A stretch of 64,000 nucleotides of DNA from Streptomyces mirabilis (GCF_039503195.1 NZ_JBCJKP010000001.1:4154001-4218000); one strand, 5' to 3'. Positions 1-9,049 are shown, counted from the first letter of the stretch. Numbers and translations are program-made. Notes: generated from the sequence alone by a model not told the origin.

Positions 1-386
1 CGGAAGGTGTAGCTCTGCCCGCCGGTGACCTTGGTCGTCGGCCAGGCCGCGCCCGAGGGGGTCTTGGGCTGGTCGAGCTGGCTGAAGTTGGTGTGGTTCG
101 CGGAGCAGATCTGTCCGTCCGCGGGACCCGCCGCCGGGAAGCCCTTCGGGCCCTCGACGCTCTGCGGCTCCCACTGGATGTCACCGCAGCCCGCGACACT
201 GCCGCCGTTGGCGGCGCACAACTTCTGCCGGCTGAGGGGCTGGTCGGTGTAGCCGTGGGCGTCGGCTCCGCCGGTGGAGAGCACGAACGTGCCCGCCGTG
301 GCGAGGCCCACGACAGCGGCGTACAGCTTGACTTTCCTGCTGGTACGGACCCTTGCCGCAGGGATCCTGGTCGTCCGTATGCGCAT
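1..386 (-). CDS. AA10 lytic polysaccharide monooxygenase (chitin-binding), 3' end cut by window
   Basis: Copper-dependent secreted enzyme that oxidatively cleaves crystalline chitin. About 128 N-terminal residues are visible. The start is the ATG at 386, giving an Arg/Lys-rich n-region (MRIRTTRIPAARVRTSRK), a hydrophobic core and cleavage after ADA, so that the mature protein begins with His-Gly-Tyr. That N-terminal His is half of the copper histidine brace in AA10. The following SRQKLC and CGDIQWEPQ, then ICSANHTNFSQLDQP, match the family. The C-terminal half lies outside the window, so the second brace His and any extra carbohydrate-binding module cannot be checked. The repeat pair upstream suggests control by chitin or N-acetylglucosamine. 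Confidence 0.9.
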   Translation of the reverse strand, partial: MRIRTTRIPAARVRTSRKVKLYAAVVGLATAGTFVLSTGGADAHGYTDQPLSRQKLCAANGGSVAGCGDIQWEPQSVEGPKGFPAAGPADGQICSANHTNFSQLDQPKTPSGAAWPTTKVTGGQSYTF

Positions 387-441
387 GCTGCCGCTCCTGG
401 AGGACGTGGGGGAGGTTCTCGTGAGCCGTGCGCGCGATTTT

Positions 442-496
442 CAGGTCTAGACCAAGTCCCAGATTATTGCCGCGACTTGAACATGTCCAGACCAAT
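442..496 (-). promoter_or_regulatory. Pair of chitinase-type 12-bp repeats (DasR-like) upstream of the LPMO
   Basis: On the LPMO coding strand two similar elements, ACTTGGTCTAGACCTG (442-457) and ATTGGTCTGGACATGT (481-496), lie 39 bp apart as direct repeats, with the nearer one about 56 bp before the start codon. Streptomyces chitinase promoters carry a pair of TGGTC(C/T)AGACC repeats, and the DasR consensus has the same core. The 442-457 copy is close to palindromic; the other has lost part of one arm. That they act as DasR or chitin-responsive operators is inferred from this likeness and from the gene they precede. Confidence 0.7.
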
Positions 497-564
497 AACC
501 AAGCTCTCCGTCCCCGGCGGGGCCCCACTGTCGGTCCCCGCCACGGCTCCGCTGGCCGTCCCCG

Positions 565-1725
565 TCACGGCGAGGAATCCCTGCGCCCCGTGTAGAACGC
601 CACCGTCAGATCCTTCACCAGCGCCTTGCGCTCGTAGTCGTCGAGTTCGACCAGCCCGCGCATGGTCAGCCGGGTCACCGTGTCCTCGACGGAGTCGACG
701 ACGGAGGTGAGCACGGTGTCGCGGTGCTGGGCGTCCAGGGTCGCGATCCGGCGGCGCTGCATCACGGCCGCTACCTCGGGGGCGTACTCGATCCGGGTCG
801 GCTGCGCCGAGAACACCTCCAGGCCGACCGGCGCGGCGTCCGCGGCGATCATCCCGGTGAGCGCCTCGCCGACCGCGTCCGTGTTGCGCAGGGTCGCCAC
901 GTCCTTGATGACGGCGGGCGGCGCCTCGGCCGGCAGCTGCGAGAGCATCCGCGACATCGCCGCCTCCACACACTCGCGCAGATACGTCTCGTGGTCCTCG
1001 ACGCCGAGCACGGCCCGCGCGGTGTCCTTGACCCGCCACACCACGAGCACCACCACCCGCAGCGCGACCCCGTTCGCGTCGACCACCGACATCGGCTCAC
1101 TGCGCCAGTGCCGCAGCCGTACGTCGACCCGGCGCCGCAGCACCATCGGGTTGATCCACAACAGCCCGGTGCGCCGGACCGTGCCCCGGTAGCGGCCGAA
1201 GAGGCCCAGCACCCAGGCACGCCCGGTCCGGCCGCGGGAGAGCCCGCCGAACCCGAACAGCCCGAGCGCGCCGGCCCCGGCGTACGCGGCCCACTGCGCG
1301 GGGCCGACCCCGGCCCCCGCGTACCAGGGCAGCCCGATCACTCTCGCCGCGCTGTGCGGCAGCACACCCGACCACCACGTGGTGAGTACACATCCGGCCA
1401 CCCCGCAGGCCCCGGCCAGCACACCCGCCACTCCGGGCAGCACCCGTGCGGGGCGCTCCACCAGTTCGGGGTCGATCTCCGGCACCGGGCGCGGGGCGCG
1501 GCCCAGCCCGGGGCGCCGGATCCGGGGCTGTTCGCCCGTCCCGCGCCGCCGCCCCACCACGGCGGGCGAGAGCGGCACGGACACCGGCTCGGGGTCGTCA
1601 CGGAAGAGCAGATGGACGGGGATCTCGGTGGTCGCCTCGTTGTGGATGAGCCGGGCGGACCGGGAGGCGCCGCCGCCCTCCGGCGTCCCCCCGGACTCCG
1701 GGGTGGGTGAAGTCGTCGTACTCAT
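565..1725 (-). CDS. SPFH/band-7 domain membrane protein
   Basis: A 386-aa membrane-associated scaffold-type protein of the SPFH (stomatin/prohibitin/flotillin) superfamily. I chose the ATG at 1725 (MSTTTSPTPESGG) because GGAGG sits 6-7 bases upstream; an in-frame ATG four codons earlier has no better site. Layout: a Pro/Arg-rich N-terminus, hydrophobic stretches around residues 90-150, then an SPFH domain starting near YRGTVRRTGLLW with the long VDVRLRHWRSEPMSVVDANG segment and a helical tail. Role unknown; such proteins organise membrane microdomains. It stands alone between the LPMO and the NlpC/P60 gene, all on the minus strand. Confidence 0.8.
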   Translation of the reverse strand: MSTTTSPTPESGGTPEGGGASRSARLIHNEATTEIPVHLLFRDDPEPVSVPLSPAVVGRRRGTGEQPRIRRPGLGRAPRPVPEIDPELVERPARVLPGVAGVLAGACGVAGCVLTTWWSGVLPHSAARVIGLPWYAGAGVGPAQWAAYAGAGALGLFGFGGLSRGRTGRAWVLGLFGRYRGTVRRTGLLWINPMVLRRRVDVRLRHWRSEPMSVVDANGVALRVVVLVVWRVKDTARAVLGVEDHETYLRECVEAAMSRMLSQLPAEAPPAVIKDVATLRNTDAVGEALTGMIAADAAPVGLEVFSAQPTRIEYAPEVAAVMQRRRIATLDAQHRDTVLTSVVDSVEDTVTRLTMRGLVELDDYERKALVKDLTVAFYTGRRDSSP

Positions 1726-1780
1726 AGCTGCCTCCATGCCTCCGCGCGTGGAAGGGTGATCCCGGCCGGGTGACGAGCCG

Positions 1781-1864
1781 TGGTGCGATGCCTGGTGCGA
1801 GCCTTGGTGCGATGCCTGGTGCGAGCCTTGGTGTGCTCCCTGACGCGTTGCCCGGTACGAGCCC
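1781..1864. repeat. Seven tandem 12-bp repeats (TGGTGCGAnGCC type)
   Basis: Successive 12-mers run from 1781: TGGTGCGATGCC, TGGTGCGAGCCT, the same pair again, then three degraded copies ending at 1864. The first four form two perfect 24-bp units. The block fills the gap between the SPFH start and the NlpC/P60 stop. All reading frames through it are unlike real coding sequence. Function unknown; it looks like slippage-expanded spacer DNA. Confidence 0.75.
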
Positions 1865-1878
1865 TGCCACCCGGCCTT

Positions 1879-2906
1879 TCACGAGAAGAGCCGGCGCCAG
1901 GTCTCGGGCCCCGGGCAGCCGTCCGCCGCGCCGCCGCGCCAGCCCTGCGCCCGCTGGAACGCCTCGACGCCCCGCCGGTCCGCCTCGCCCCAGCGCGGCC
2001 CCGGACCCGACGTGTAGTACGTGCCGAACCCCTTCTTCACGAGTTGCTCGCCGAGCCGGGTGACATGGGGGTTGTCCGCGCCGGGGCCGAAGAAGGACCG
2101 GCCCGGGTAGCGGCCCGGGTAGCGGCTGCTCGCCGCCCCCGTCACCGAGACGCCCGCGCCGCTCGTCTCCTCGGCCAGCCCCTTGTAGCGGTAGGGAACA
2201 TAGCGGTCCGAGTTGCTCCAGTAGGCGTACGGAGTGGACTGCCCGCGGGTGTGCGGGCGGGTCTGTTCATAGGCGAGGTAATAGGTGTGGGTGTAGTCCG
2301 ACCAGCCGCCGAAAAGGACGACGTGCGAGCCGTTCTGCGGATCCGCCGCATTATGGAAGAGGAGCATGTCGCCGGGCTGCAACTGGTCGCGTGAAACGCG
2401 TACGCCGAACGTGCCGAGGCTGCCCGTCCATTCGTTTCCCGGCAGGTTCCAGGCCATCGAGACGAGGCCCGAGCAGTCCTGCCGGTATCCGTCCGGCCAG
2501 TACTCGGTATTGCTGTACGGCACCCGCGCGGCGACCCACTTCTTGGCCCGGTTGATGATCGCCGCCCGCGTGGTCGCGGGGAGCTCGCCCCCGCCCCGGG
2601 CTTGGCGGGCCCCGCCGGGCCCCCGCCGGAGCCGTGCAGCGGGATCTTGGCGCCCTGCGGGGTGTCGGGCTCGTCACCTCGGGGGTCACCCGGCCGGGCG
2701 GGTCCGTGCGCGGCGGCCACGGCCGGCACCGGCTGGCCCGCGGCGAGGACGGTGCCCGCCGCGGCCAGCAGCAGCGCGCCCCGCGCCGCCGGGTGTCCCA
2801 CGGGCCCGGGGAGTGAGGAAGGGGGAATGACGCGCCGCCGGTGCACGCATCCGGGGCAATCGCAGTCGCTCGCGGGATCGAATTCCTCGAATACCGGAGC
2901 GTCCAT
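1879..2906 (-). pseudogene. Secreted NlpC/P60 peptidoglycan hydrolase with PG-binding tail, frameshifted
   Basis: The N-terminal part reads from ATG 2906 (MDAPVFEEFDPASDCDCPGC, then a hydrophobic export segment and a Pro/Gly linker). The catalytic part continues in another frame: PATTRAAIINRAKKWVAARV, then DCSGLVSMAWN with the catalytic Cys, GSHVVLFGGW with the His, and a C-terminal peptidoglycan-binding repeat ending GPETWRRLFS. The two frames join near 2588-2597, inside runs of five and four C on the plus strand; adding one base restores A-K-P-G-A-G-G-E-L-P. The intact family member is one exported cell-wall peptidase. The break is either a sequencing or assembly error or a true recent inactivation. 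All catalytic motifs downstream are intact, which favours error or a very young mutation. Confidence 0.8.
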
Positions 2907-3112
2907 GAGATTCCCCTCACACCACAGGTCCATGTCTCCGCACTTCTGCACAGTCGCCAGTTTCGCAACTGTCGCCTCTTGTCGCATGTTGACGGTCCGA
3001 ATGATGTACAGGGACCACTTCCGACCGGTTCGGGACACCTCACTGCTCACTTCACGACACCCACGTGGTCCGGAGCACCCTCCCCGGTCGGGTACAGTTC
3101 TCGGGTCAGCAG

Positions 3113-3186
3113 GCGCCGCTAGCTCAGTTGGTTAGAGCAGCTGACTCTTAATCAGCGGGTCCGGGGTTCGAGTCCCTGGCGGCGCA
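3113..3186 (+). tRNA. tRNA-Lys (anticodon CTT)
   Basis: A full cloverleaf folds. The acceptor stem is GCGCCGC (3113-3119) with GCGGCGC (3179-3185) and discriminator A3186. The anticodon stem GCTGA/TCAGC encloses loop CTCTTAA, with CTT at 3147-3149. The T arm has the TTCGAGT loop. CCA is not fully encoded (CC then G follow). A TACAGT -10-like hexamer lies at 3093-3098. An intact hairpin follows. No integrase or duplicated 3' end is seen nearby, so there is no sign of element integration here. Confidence 0.97.
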
Positions 3187-3192
3187 CCGACA

Positions 3193-3228
3193 CCGAAGGG
3201 CTCCTCACCAGCGTGAGGGGCCCTTCGG
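3193..3228 (+). terminator. Hairpin terminator after tRNA-Lys
   Basis: A 16-bp stem (3193-3208 with 3213-3228, one T:G wobble) closed by a CAGC tetraloop starts seven bases after the tRNA. There is no T-run, as is usual in Streptomyces terminators. Confidence 0.8.
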
Positions 3229-3677
3229 CTTGTGAGCGGGGCGGGCTCCCCATGGGCGCAAACGGCGTAAACGGCCACATAGAGCCGCATACGGGCCAGG
3301 CATATGCGCCCGGCGTATGGGGCGGTGACCCCATCTTCGTACACGCGTCCCAATTAGCGCGTATGACCGGTTAACACCGCGTTTCGCATCTTGCGATCAT
3401 GATGAACGCCGTAGAACCCTGGGCTTCAAGGGACTGTCGATATCTGACAGTTGGGGGTATGGCCGGTTGCGACCATGGGGGGTTGGGGGCCCCGTTCATG
3501 AACCGATGCCGAGGGGGGCATCATGCAACCGGAAGGTCGCATTTCTATGTCTCCCTTGTGTGGAGGGTGTGGTGATGCCGACCTGCCAGCATGCGTCCGT
3601 GACAGTCAAGGGGGACTCGAACGGGCGACAAGAACCGACGAACACGCACCTGGACGTGCGTGCGGGGGGAATGACTC
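3229..3677 (+). promoter_or_regulatory. Upstream region of cslA with an inverted repeat
   Basis: About 450 bp without a convincing gene. It holds a perfect inverted repeat, ACTGTC (3433-3438) and GACAGT (3446-3451), around an AT-rich GATATCT centre, a plausible operator. Downstream, G-rich tracts precede the cslA start. No confident -10/-35 pair or riboswitch fold was recognised. Confidence 0.4.
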
Positions 3678-5666
3678 ATGACGTCGACGCCGACGGGCGC
3701 CCGGCAGAACTTCGACCCGTCTGAGACGACCCAGCTCCGGATGCCATCGCACCGGACCGGCAGCAACTTCCGCAGGATCAAGAAGACCCTGCCGAGATAC
3801 GACTACGAGCACTACAGCCGGCTCGCGGGTCCCCTCACACAGCCCGATCCGAACAAGCCGTACAAGGTGCAGTACCGCTCGTTGCTGTCCCAGGAGCCGC
3901 ACCGCATCCGCGCCGCCCTGATGCTGGGCGCCGCGCCGCTGCTGTCGCTGATCCTGCTGGGCTGGCTGCTCCAGCCGGAGCACTGGACCGAACGCGACTA
4001 CCCGGCCTACGACTTCCTGCCGGTGCTGGACATCGTGATGCTGGTCTCGATCGGTCTGATCGAGTTCTTCCGCTGCATGAACGTGCTGTCGAACGCGCAC
4101 GCCACCCTGGTCGCCCGCGACCCGATCCCGGTGGTCCCGGAGACCGGCACCAGAGTCGCCTTCCTCACCTCCTTCGTGCCCGGCAAGGAACCCCTCGCCA
4201 TGGTGACCAAGACCCTGGAGGCGGCCGTCAAGCTGCGCCACCGGGGCCTTCTGCACGTCTGGCTCCTCGACGAGGGTGACGACCCGGAGGTGAAGGAGGT
4301 CTGCAAGCGCCTGGGCGTGCACCACTTCTCCCGCAAGGGCGTCGCGAAGTGGAACCAGGCCAAGGGCCCGCACCGCGCCAAGACCAAGCACGGCAACTAC
4401 AACGCCTGGCTGGAGGCGCACGGCGACGAGTACGACTTCTTCGCCTCGGTCGACACCGACCACGTGCCGCTGCCCAACTACCTGGAGCGGATGCTCGGCT
4501 TCTTCCGCGACCCGGACATCGGCTTCGTCATCGGCCCGCAGGTCTACGGCAACTACGACAACCCCATCACCAAGGCCGCCGAGTCCCAGCAGTTCCTCTT
4601 CCACGCGCTGATCCAGCGGGCCGGCAACCGCTACGGCGCGCCGATGTTCGTGGGCACCTCCAACGCCGTACGCATCAAGGCGCTCAAGCAGATCGGCGGC
4701 CTGTACGACTCGATCACCGAGGACATGGCGACCGGCTTCGAGATGCACCGCGCGAAGAACCCGGCGACGGGCAGGAAGTGGCGCTCGGTGTACACCCCGG
4801 ACGTTCTCGCGGTCGGTGAGGGCCCGAACGCCTGGACGGACTTCTTCACCCAGCAGCTGCGCTGGTCCCGGGGCACGTACGAGACGATCCTCAAGCAGTA
4901 CTGGAAGGGCTTCTTCTCGCTGCCGCCGAGCAAGCTCTTCAACTACACCATGATGATCATCTTCTACCCGATGTCCGCCCTCAACTGGATCCTCGCGGCC
5001 CTCAGCTGCGCACTCTTCCTGGGCCTGGGCGCATCCGGTGTGAACATCGACCCGACGGTCTGGCTGATGCTGTACGGCAACGCCTCCGCGCTGCAGATCG
5101 GCCTGTACGTATGGAACCGCCGCCACAACGTCTCCCCGCACGAGCCCGAGGGCTCGGGCGGCGTGGCGGGCATGATCATGTCGGCGCTCTCCGCGCCGAT
5201 CTACGCCCGCTCGCTGATGGACGCGGTGCTGCGCCGCAAGAGCAAGTTCGTAGTGACCCCCAAGGGTGATTCGGCCAGCCCCGACACACTGTTCGGGACC
5301 TTCCGGATCCACCTGTTCTTCATCCTGGTCTTCGCCGGCTCGATCGTCGCCGGACTCCTGCTCGGGCACTCCCACCCCGCGATGATCACCTGGGCCTCCT
5401 TCGCCCTGCTGATCACCGCCTCGCCGATCCTCGCCTGGCAGTGGGCCCTGCGCCAGGCGAAGAAGAAGCCGTCGGTGCCGCCCGCCTCACCCGAGGAGAC
5501 GGTGCCGCTGCCCGCTCAGGCCTCGGCGCCCCAGCAGGAGCAGCACGCTCCGCATGCCCCGCACGCCCCGCAGCACAAGCCCAACTGGGCGGCGGCACAG
5601 GGCGGCGGCAGCGGCGGAGGCAATGACCAGACCATGCAGATTTCCCTTGGGGGACGTAAAAAATGA
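3678..5666 (+). CDS. cslA: Cellulose synthase-like glycosyltransferase CslA
   Basis: A 662-aa integral-membrane GT2 processive beta-glycan synthase that, in streptomycetes, makes the beta-glucan at hyphal tips. Two N-terminal membrane helices (about residues 75-95 and 112-130) precede the cytosolic catalytic domain. It carries LDEGDD, D259-T-D261 in VDTDHVP, TED (347-349) and QQLRW (392-396), the full D,D,D,QxxRW set of this family. Several membrane helices follow, then a Pro/Gln/His-rich cytosolic tail. Start ATG 3678 was taken from the open frame and conserved N-terminus. The stop overlaps the glxA start by four bases (ATGA), so synthase and oxidase are translationally coupled. The symbol rests on the cslA-glxA-cslZ order. 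Confidence 0.95.
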   Translation: MTSTPTGARQNFDPSETTQLRMPSHRTGSNFRRIKKTLPRYDYEHYSRLAGPLTQPDPNKPYKVQYRSLLSQEPHRIRAALMLGAAPLLSLILLGWLLQPEHWTERDYPAYDFLPVLDIVMLVSIGLIEFFRCMNVLSNAHATLVARDPIPVVPETGTRVAFLTSFVPGKEPLAMVTKTLEAAVKLRHRGLLHVWLLDEGDDPEVKEVCKRLGVHHFSRKGVAKWNQAKGPHRAKTKHGNYNAWLEAHGDEYDFFASVDTDHVPLPNYLERMLGFFRDPDIGFVIGPQVYGNYDNPITKAAESQQFLFHALIQRAGNRYGAPMFVGTSNAVRIKALKQIGGLYDSITEDMATGFEMHRAKNPATGRKWRSVYTPDVLAVGEGPNAWTDFFTQQLRWSRGTYETILKQYWKGFFSLPPSKLFNYTMMIIFYPMSALNWILAALSCALFLGLGASGVNIDPTVWLMLYGNASALQIGLYVWNRRHNVSPHEPEGSGGVAGMIMSALSAPIYARSLMDAVLRRKSKFVVTPKGDSASPDTLFGTFRIHLFFILVFAGSIVAGLLLGHSHPAMITWASFALLITASPILAWQWALRQAKKKPSVPPASPEETVPLPAQASAPQQEQHAPHAPHAPQHKPNWAAAQGGGSGGGNDQTMQISLGGRKK

Positions 5667-7600
5667 AAGACGGTGCCCGTCGCCGCCGTGCTCGTCGACT
5701 TGCGATAGGCGGGGCGGTGGTGCTCGCGCTGGCCGGGATGAACGGGCCGTGGGTGTACCGCTTCAGCACGGAGAAATACCACGAGTACACGATCAACAAG
5801 CCCGAGTACAAAGCCAAGAACGGGCACTGGGACATCATCCAGTTCCCCGAGGAGTACAGACAGAACACCATCCACGCGGCCCTGCTGCACACCGGCAAGA
5901 TCCTGCTGATCGCGGGCTCGGGCAACAACCAGGACAACTTCGACGCGAAGAAGTTCGACACGCGGATCTGGGACCCGGTCAAGGGCACCATCAAGAAGAT
6001 CCCTACGCCCGCCGACCTGTTCTGCACGGGCCACACCCAGCTCGCCAACGGCAATCTGCTGATCGCGGGCGGCACGAAGCGGTACGAGACGCTGAAGGGT
6101 GACGTCACCAAGGCGGGCGGCCTGATGGTCGTCCACAACGAGAACCCGGACAAGCCGATCACGCTGCCCGCGGGCACCAGGTTCACCGGCAAGGAGAACG
6201 GCAAGACGTTCGTCTCCAAGGACCCGGTGCTCGTCCCGCGCGCGACGAAGGTCTTCGACAAGGCGACCGGCAGGTTCCTGCGCAACGACCCGGGCCTCGG
6301 CCGTATCTACGTCGAGGCACAGCAGAGCGGCCAGAAGTACGAGACGGGCACCCAGGACAACTACCGCATCCAGGGCCTGACCGGAGCCGACGCCCGCAAC
6401 ACCTACGGCATCGCGCAGAAGCTCGCCCTGGACAAGAAGGACTTCCAGGGCATCCGGGACGCATACGAGTTCGATCCGGTCGCCGAGAAGTACATCAAGG
6501 TCGACCCGATGAACGAGGCCCGCTGGTACCCGACGCTCACCACCATGAGCGACGGCAAGATCCTCAGCCTCTCCGGTCTGGACGAGATCGGCCAGCTGGT
6601 CCCGGGCAAGAACGAGGTGTTCGACCCGAAGACCAAGAAATGGACGTACACCAAGGGAATCCGCCAGTTCCCGACCTACCCGGCGATCTCCCTGATGCAG
6701 AACGGCGAGATGTTCTACTCGGGCTCGAACGCGGGCTACGGACCGGACAACGTGGGCCGCGACCCCGGCATCTGGGACGTGGCCACCAACAAGTTCACCA
6801 AGCTGCCGGGCCTGAGCGACCCCAACATGATGGAGACGTCCGGCACGGTGCTGCTGCCGCCCGCGCAGGACGAGAAGTACATGGTGATCGGCGGCGGCGG
6901 GGTCGGCGAGTCCAAGCTGTCCAGCAAGAAGACCCGGCTGATCGACCTCAAGGACAAGAACCCGAGCTTCGTCGACGGGCCCGAACTGGAGAAGGGCACC
7001 CGCTATCCGCAGTCCTCGATCCTGCCGGACGACACCGTCCTGGTGTCCGGCGGCTCCGAGGACTACCGGGGGCGCAGCGCCTCCAACATCCTCCAGGCGC
7101 GGATCTACGACACCAAGTCGAACACCTTCGACCGGGTCGCCGATCCGCTGGTGGGCCGCAACTACCACTCGGGCTCGATCCTGCTGCCCGACGGCCGGGT
7201 GATGTTCTTCGGCTCCAACTCGCTCTACGCGGACAAGGCCAACACCAAACCGGCCACGTTCGAGCAGCGCATCGAGATCTACACGCCGCCGTACCTCTAC
7301 CGGGACTCCCGGCCCGATCTGACCGGCGGTCCGAAGACGATCGCGCGCGGCGGCTCGGCGACGTTCACCTCGCAGCACGCGTCGACCATCAGGACGGCCC
7401 GGCTGATCCGGCCGAGCGCGTCCACGCACGTCACCGACGTCGATCAGCGTTCCATCGCGCTGGACTTCAAGAAGACGAAGAACGGGGTCACGGTGACCGT
7501 GCCGAAGAACCGGAATCTCGTGGAGTCCGGCTGGTACATGCTGTTCGTGACGGACGACCAGGGGACGCCGAGCAAGGCGCAGTGGGTCAAGGTGCCGTAG
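5663..7600 (+). CDS. glxA: Galactose-oxidase-like copper radical oxidase GlxA
   Basis: A 645-aa extracytoplasmic mono-copper oxidase needed with CslA for glycan deposition at the hyphal tip. An Arg-rich n-region (MKDGARRRRARRLAIGG) and a hydrophobic helix form an export signal or membrane anchor. A Kelch-type beta-propeller follows, then a C-terminal Ig-like domain. Expected cofactor residues are present: Cys121 (LFCTGHT) and Tyr289, preceded by Trp288 (EARWYPT), for the Tyr-Cys radical cofactor; Tyr501-His502 (GRNYHSG) and His589 (SASTHVTD) as copper ligands by analogy with galactose oxidase. Overlaps cslA by ATGA. A strong bidirectional hairpin lies beyond its stop. Confidence 0.95.
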   Translation: MKDGARRRRARRLAIGGAVVLALAGMNGPWVYRFSTEKYHEYTINKPEYKAKNGHWDIIQFPEEYRQNTIHAALLHTGKILLIAGSGNNQDNFDAKKFDTRIWDPVKGTIKKIPTPADLFCTGHTQLANGNLLIAGGTKRYETLKGDVTKAGGLMVVHNENPDKPITLPAGTRFTGKENGKTFVSKDPVLVPRATKVFDKATGRFLRNDPGLGRIYVEAQQSGQKYETGTQDNYRIQGLTGADARNTYGIAQKLALDKKDFQGIRDAYEFDPVAEKYIKVDPMNEARWYPTLTTMSDGKILSLSGLDEIGQLVPGKNEVFDPKTKKWTYTKGIRQFPTYPAISLMQNGEMFYSGSNAGYGPDNVGRDPGIWDVATNKFTKLPGLSDPNMMETSGTVLLPPAQDEKYMVIGGGGVGESKLSSKKTRLIDLKDKNPSFVDGPELEKGTRYPQSSILPDDTVLVSGGSEDYRGRSASNILQARIYDTKSNTFDRVADPLVGRNYHSGSILLPDGRVMFFGSNSLYADKANTKPATFEQRIEIYTPPYLYRDSRPDLTGGPKTIARGGSATFTSQHASTIRTARLIRPSASTHVTDVDQRSIALDFKKTKNGVTVTVPKNRNLVESGWYMLFVTDDQGTPSKAQWVKVP

Positions 7601-7624
7601 CGTTCCGCTGATTGGGCCGTTTCG

Positions 7625-7715
7625 ACTGCGGGTTCGTTGTGGCTGGTCGCGCCCACGCGGCGGAGCCGCATGATGTCAGAGCCCCGCGCCCCTAAAAGAT
7701 AGGGCGCGGGGAATT
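7625..7715. terminator. Bidirectional terminator within a Streptomyces intergenic repeat
   Basis: The perfect stem CCCCGCGCCC (7682-7691) with GGGCGCGGGG (7702-7711) lies between the convergent glxA and cslZ genes. The preceding stretch (GGTTCGTTGTGGCTGGTCG, then a second small GC hairpin) is the same module that appears in reverse after the gene ending at 19103, so this is a repeated intergenic terminator cassette. Confidence 0.8.
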
Positions 7716-7719
7716 GGCG

Positions 7720-8736
7720 TCAGTTGGATGACTTGGCCAGCTTCAGGGCGTACTCGGGCCACCATTCGCCCGCCTTCGGACCCCCCTTGCACTCCCCGTC
7801 CGACTCACCCGGCCGCTTGACCCAGAGATACGCGTCGACGAGCGGATCGGCGGTCTTGGTCGTCGGGGTCTCGCCCAGCGCGCGCCCCGGCGGATTGCAC
7901 CAGTTCTCGTCCGCCTCGCCGGCCGTGTAGGGGCCGTTTCCGTTGCGGCTGGTGTCGATGACGAAATGCTTGCCGCCGACCTTCGCGGACAGTTGCCTGC
8001 CGTACGCGAGGGAGTCCTTGGTCGAGTAGAAATTGGAGACGTTGACGGAGAAGCCGTCGGCCCGGTCGATGCCCGCCCGCTTCAGCGGCTGGAAGATCTG
8101 GTCGGGGTGACCCCAGCCCGCGTTGCCCGCGTCGAGGTACACCTTCGTGTTCTTCAGGGCCTTGAGCTTGGTGACCGCGGTCTCGAGGAGGAAGTACCGC
8201 TCCTCCTGGAACTGCGCCGGAGTGCACTGGTTGACCAGGTGCAGAATGGCGTCCGGTTCCAGGATCACCGTGGCGGGCCGGTCCTGGATGCCGCGGGCGA
8301 CCCCGTCGATCCAGGCCTTGTAGGCGTCGCCGTCCGCCGCGCCGCCCTGCGAGAACTGGCCGCAGTCGCGGTGCGGGATGTTGTAGAGGACCAGGATGGC
8401 CGCCCGGTCGGCCTGCTGCGCCGCCTCGGTGAAACCGCGCGCCTCCCGCTCGGGATTCTCCGGCCCGATCCACTCGCCGGTCGGCTGTTCGGCTATCTTG
8501 CGGATCTGCTCGGCGTCGTCCTTCTTGCCCGCCTTGACGTACGCGGCGACCTGCTCGGCCGCGTTGCCCGCCGGGTTGACCCAGAACGGGTCGGAGTTCT
8601 TGGGCTGTTGTGTGACCTTGGAACCGGAACCGTCGCTCTTGTCGCCGCCGCCCCCGGAGGAACACCCCGCGAGCACCAGCAACGCCCCCACCACCACGAC
8701 GGACGCCCGAGCCCCGGCCCCCTTGCTGCCGTACAT
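7720..8736 (-). CDS. cslZ: GH6 endoglucanase lipoprotein CslZ
   Basis: A 338-aa glycoside hydrolase family 6 enzyme expected to trim the beta-glucan made by CslA. The start is ATG 8736 (MYGSKGAGARASVVVVG), with GAGGGGGAG upstream; an in-frame ATG 21 codons earlier lacks a site. A signal peptide ends in the lipobox LAG-C, so the enzyme is membrane-anchored on the outside. GH6 signatures: HRDCGQFS with the acid Asp, VILEPDAILHLVNQC, YLDAGNAGWGHP, VSNFYST and VIDTSRNGNGP. A Gly/Ser/Asp-rich linker follows the lipobox. It converges on cslA-glxA. Confidence 0.9.
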   Translation of the reverse strand: MYGSKGAGARASVVVVGALLVLAGCSSGGGGDKSDGSGSKVTQQPKNSDPFWVNPAGNAAEQVAAYVKAGKKDDAEQIRKIAEQPTGEWIGPENPEREARGFTEAAQQADRAAILVLYNIPHRDCGQFSQGGAADGDAYKAWIDGVARGIQDRPATVILEPDAILHLVNQCTPAQFQEERYFLLETAVTKLKALKNTKVYLDAGNAGWGHPDQIFQPLKRAGIDRADGFSVNVSNFYSTKDSLAYGRQLSAKVGGKHFVIDTSRNGNGPYTAGEADENWCNPPGRALGETPTTKTADPLVDAYLWVKRPGESDGECKGGPKAGEWWPEYALKLAKSSN

Positions 8737-9049
8737 GCAACTCCCCCTCGGGTGCACTGTCCTTGGGGTCAATCGTGACATAGGTGGCGCCTCGCCCACG
8801 AGATCGCCCGCCCCTTGTCGGTGAGCTGTTACAGCCCCCCACGGGGACAGGTCCTAGGCCAGAACGCTCATACGTTCTAGAGTTGCCTCAAACGGACCCC
8901 GAACCTCCCGCGCCGACCGCCGGGTTACTCCCGCAGCCCGTGCGCGCGCGGTCGAGGACCAGCCCGGTCGGCGGCTCCGGGGGGAGCGGGCCGCCGACCG
9001 GGCCAGGTGGAACCGGTCACCGGGACACCGGCCGCGGTCACCCGCATCA
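8737..9049. promoter_or_regulatory. cslZ upstream region with an inverted repeat
   Basis: About 310 bp between the cslZ start and the sortase stop, both on the minus strand. It carries AGAACG (8861-8866) and CGTTCT (8873-8878), a perfect inverted repeat about 125 bp before cslZ. It may be an operator. No CebR-type TGGGAGCGCTCCCA box was seen. Confidence 0.3.

Noticed and set aside
2907..3110. c-di-AMP (ydaO) riboswitch before the NlpC/P60 gene
   Set aside because: Cell-wall hydrolases of streptomycetes often have one, but I could not find its conserved core or stems here.
3113..3186. tRNA-Lys as attachment site of an integrated element
   Set aside because: No integrase and no repeated tRNA 3' end was seen in the window; the defence island is 25 kb away and not tRNA-linked.
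3606..5375. 589-codon open frame on the minus strand opposite cslA
   Set aside because: It is the mirror of GC3-biased coding sequence; composition is Val/Arg/Gly-rich without any domain, while the plus strand encodes a full glycosyltransferase.
5516..7429. 637-codon minus-strand frame opposite glxA
   Set aside because: Same antisense artefact; the copper-oxidase gene with all cofactor residues is on the plus strand.
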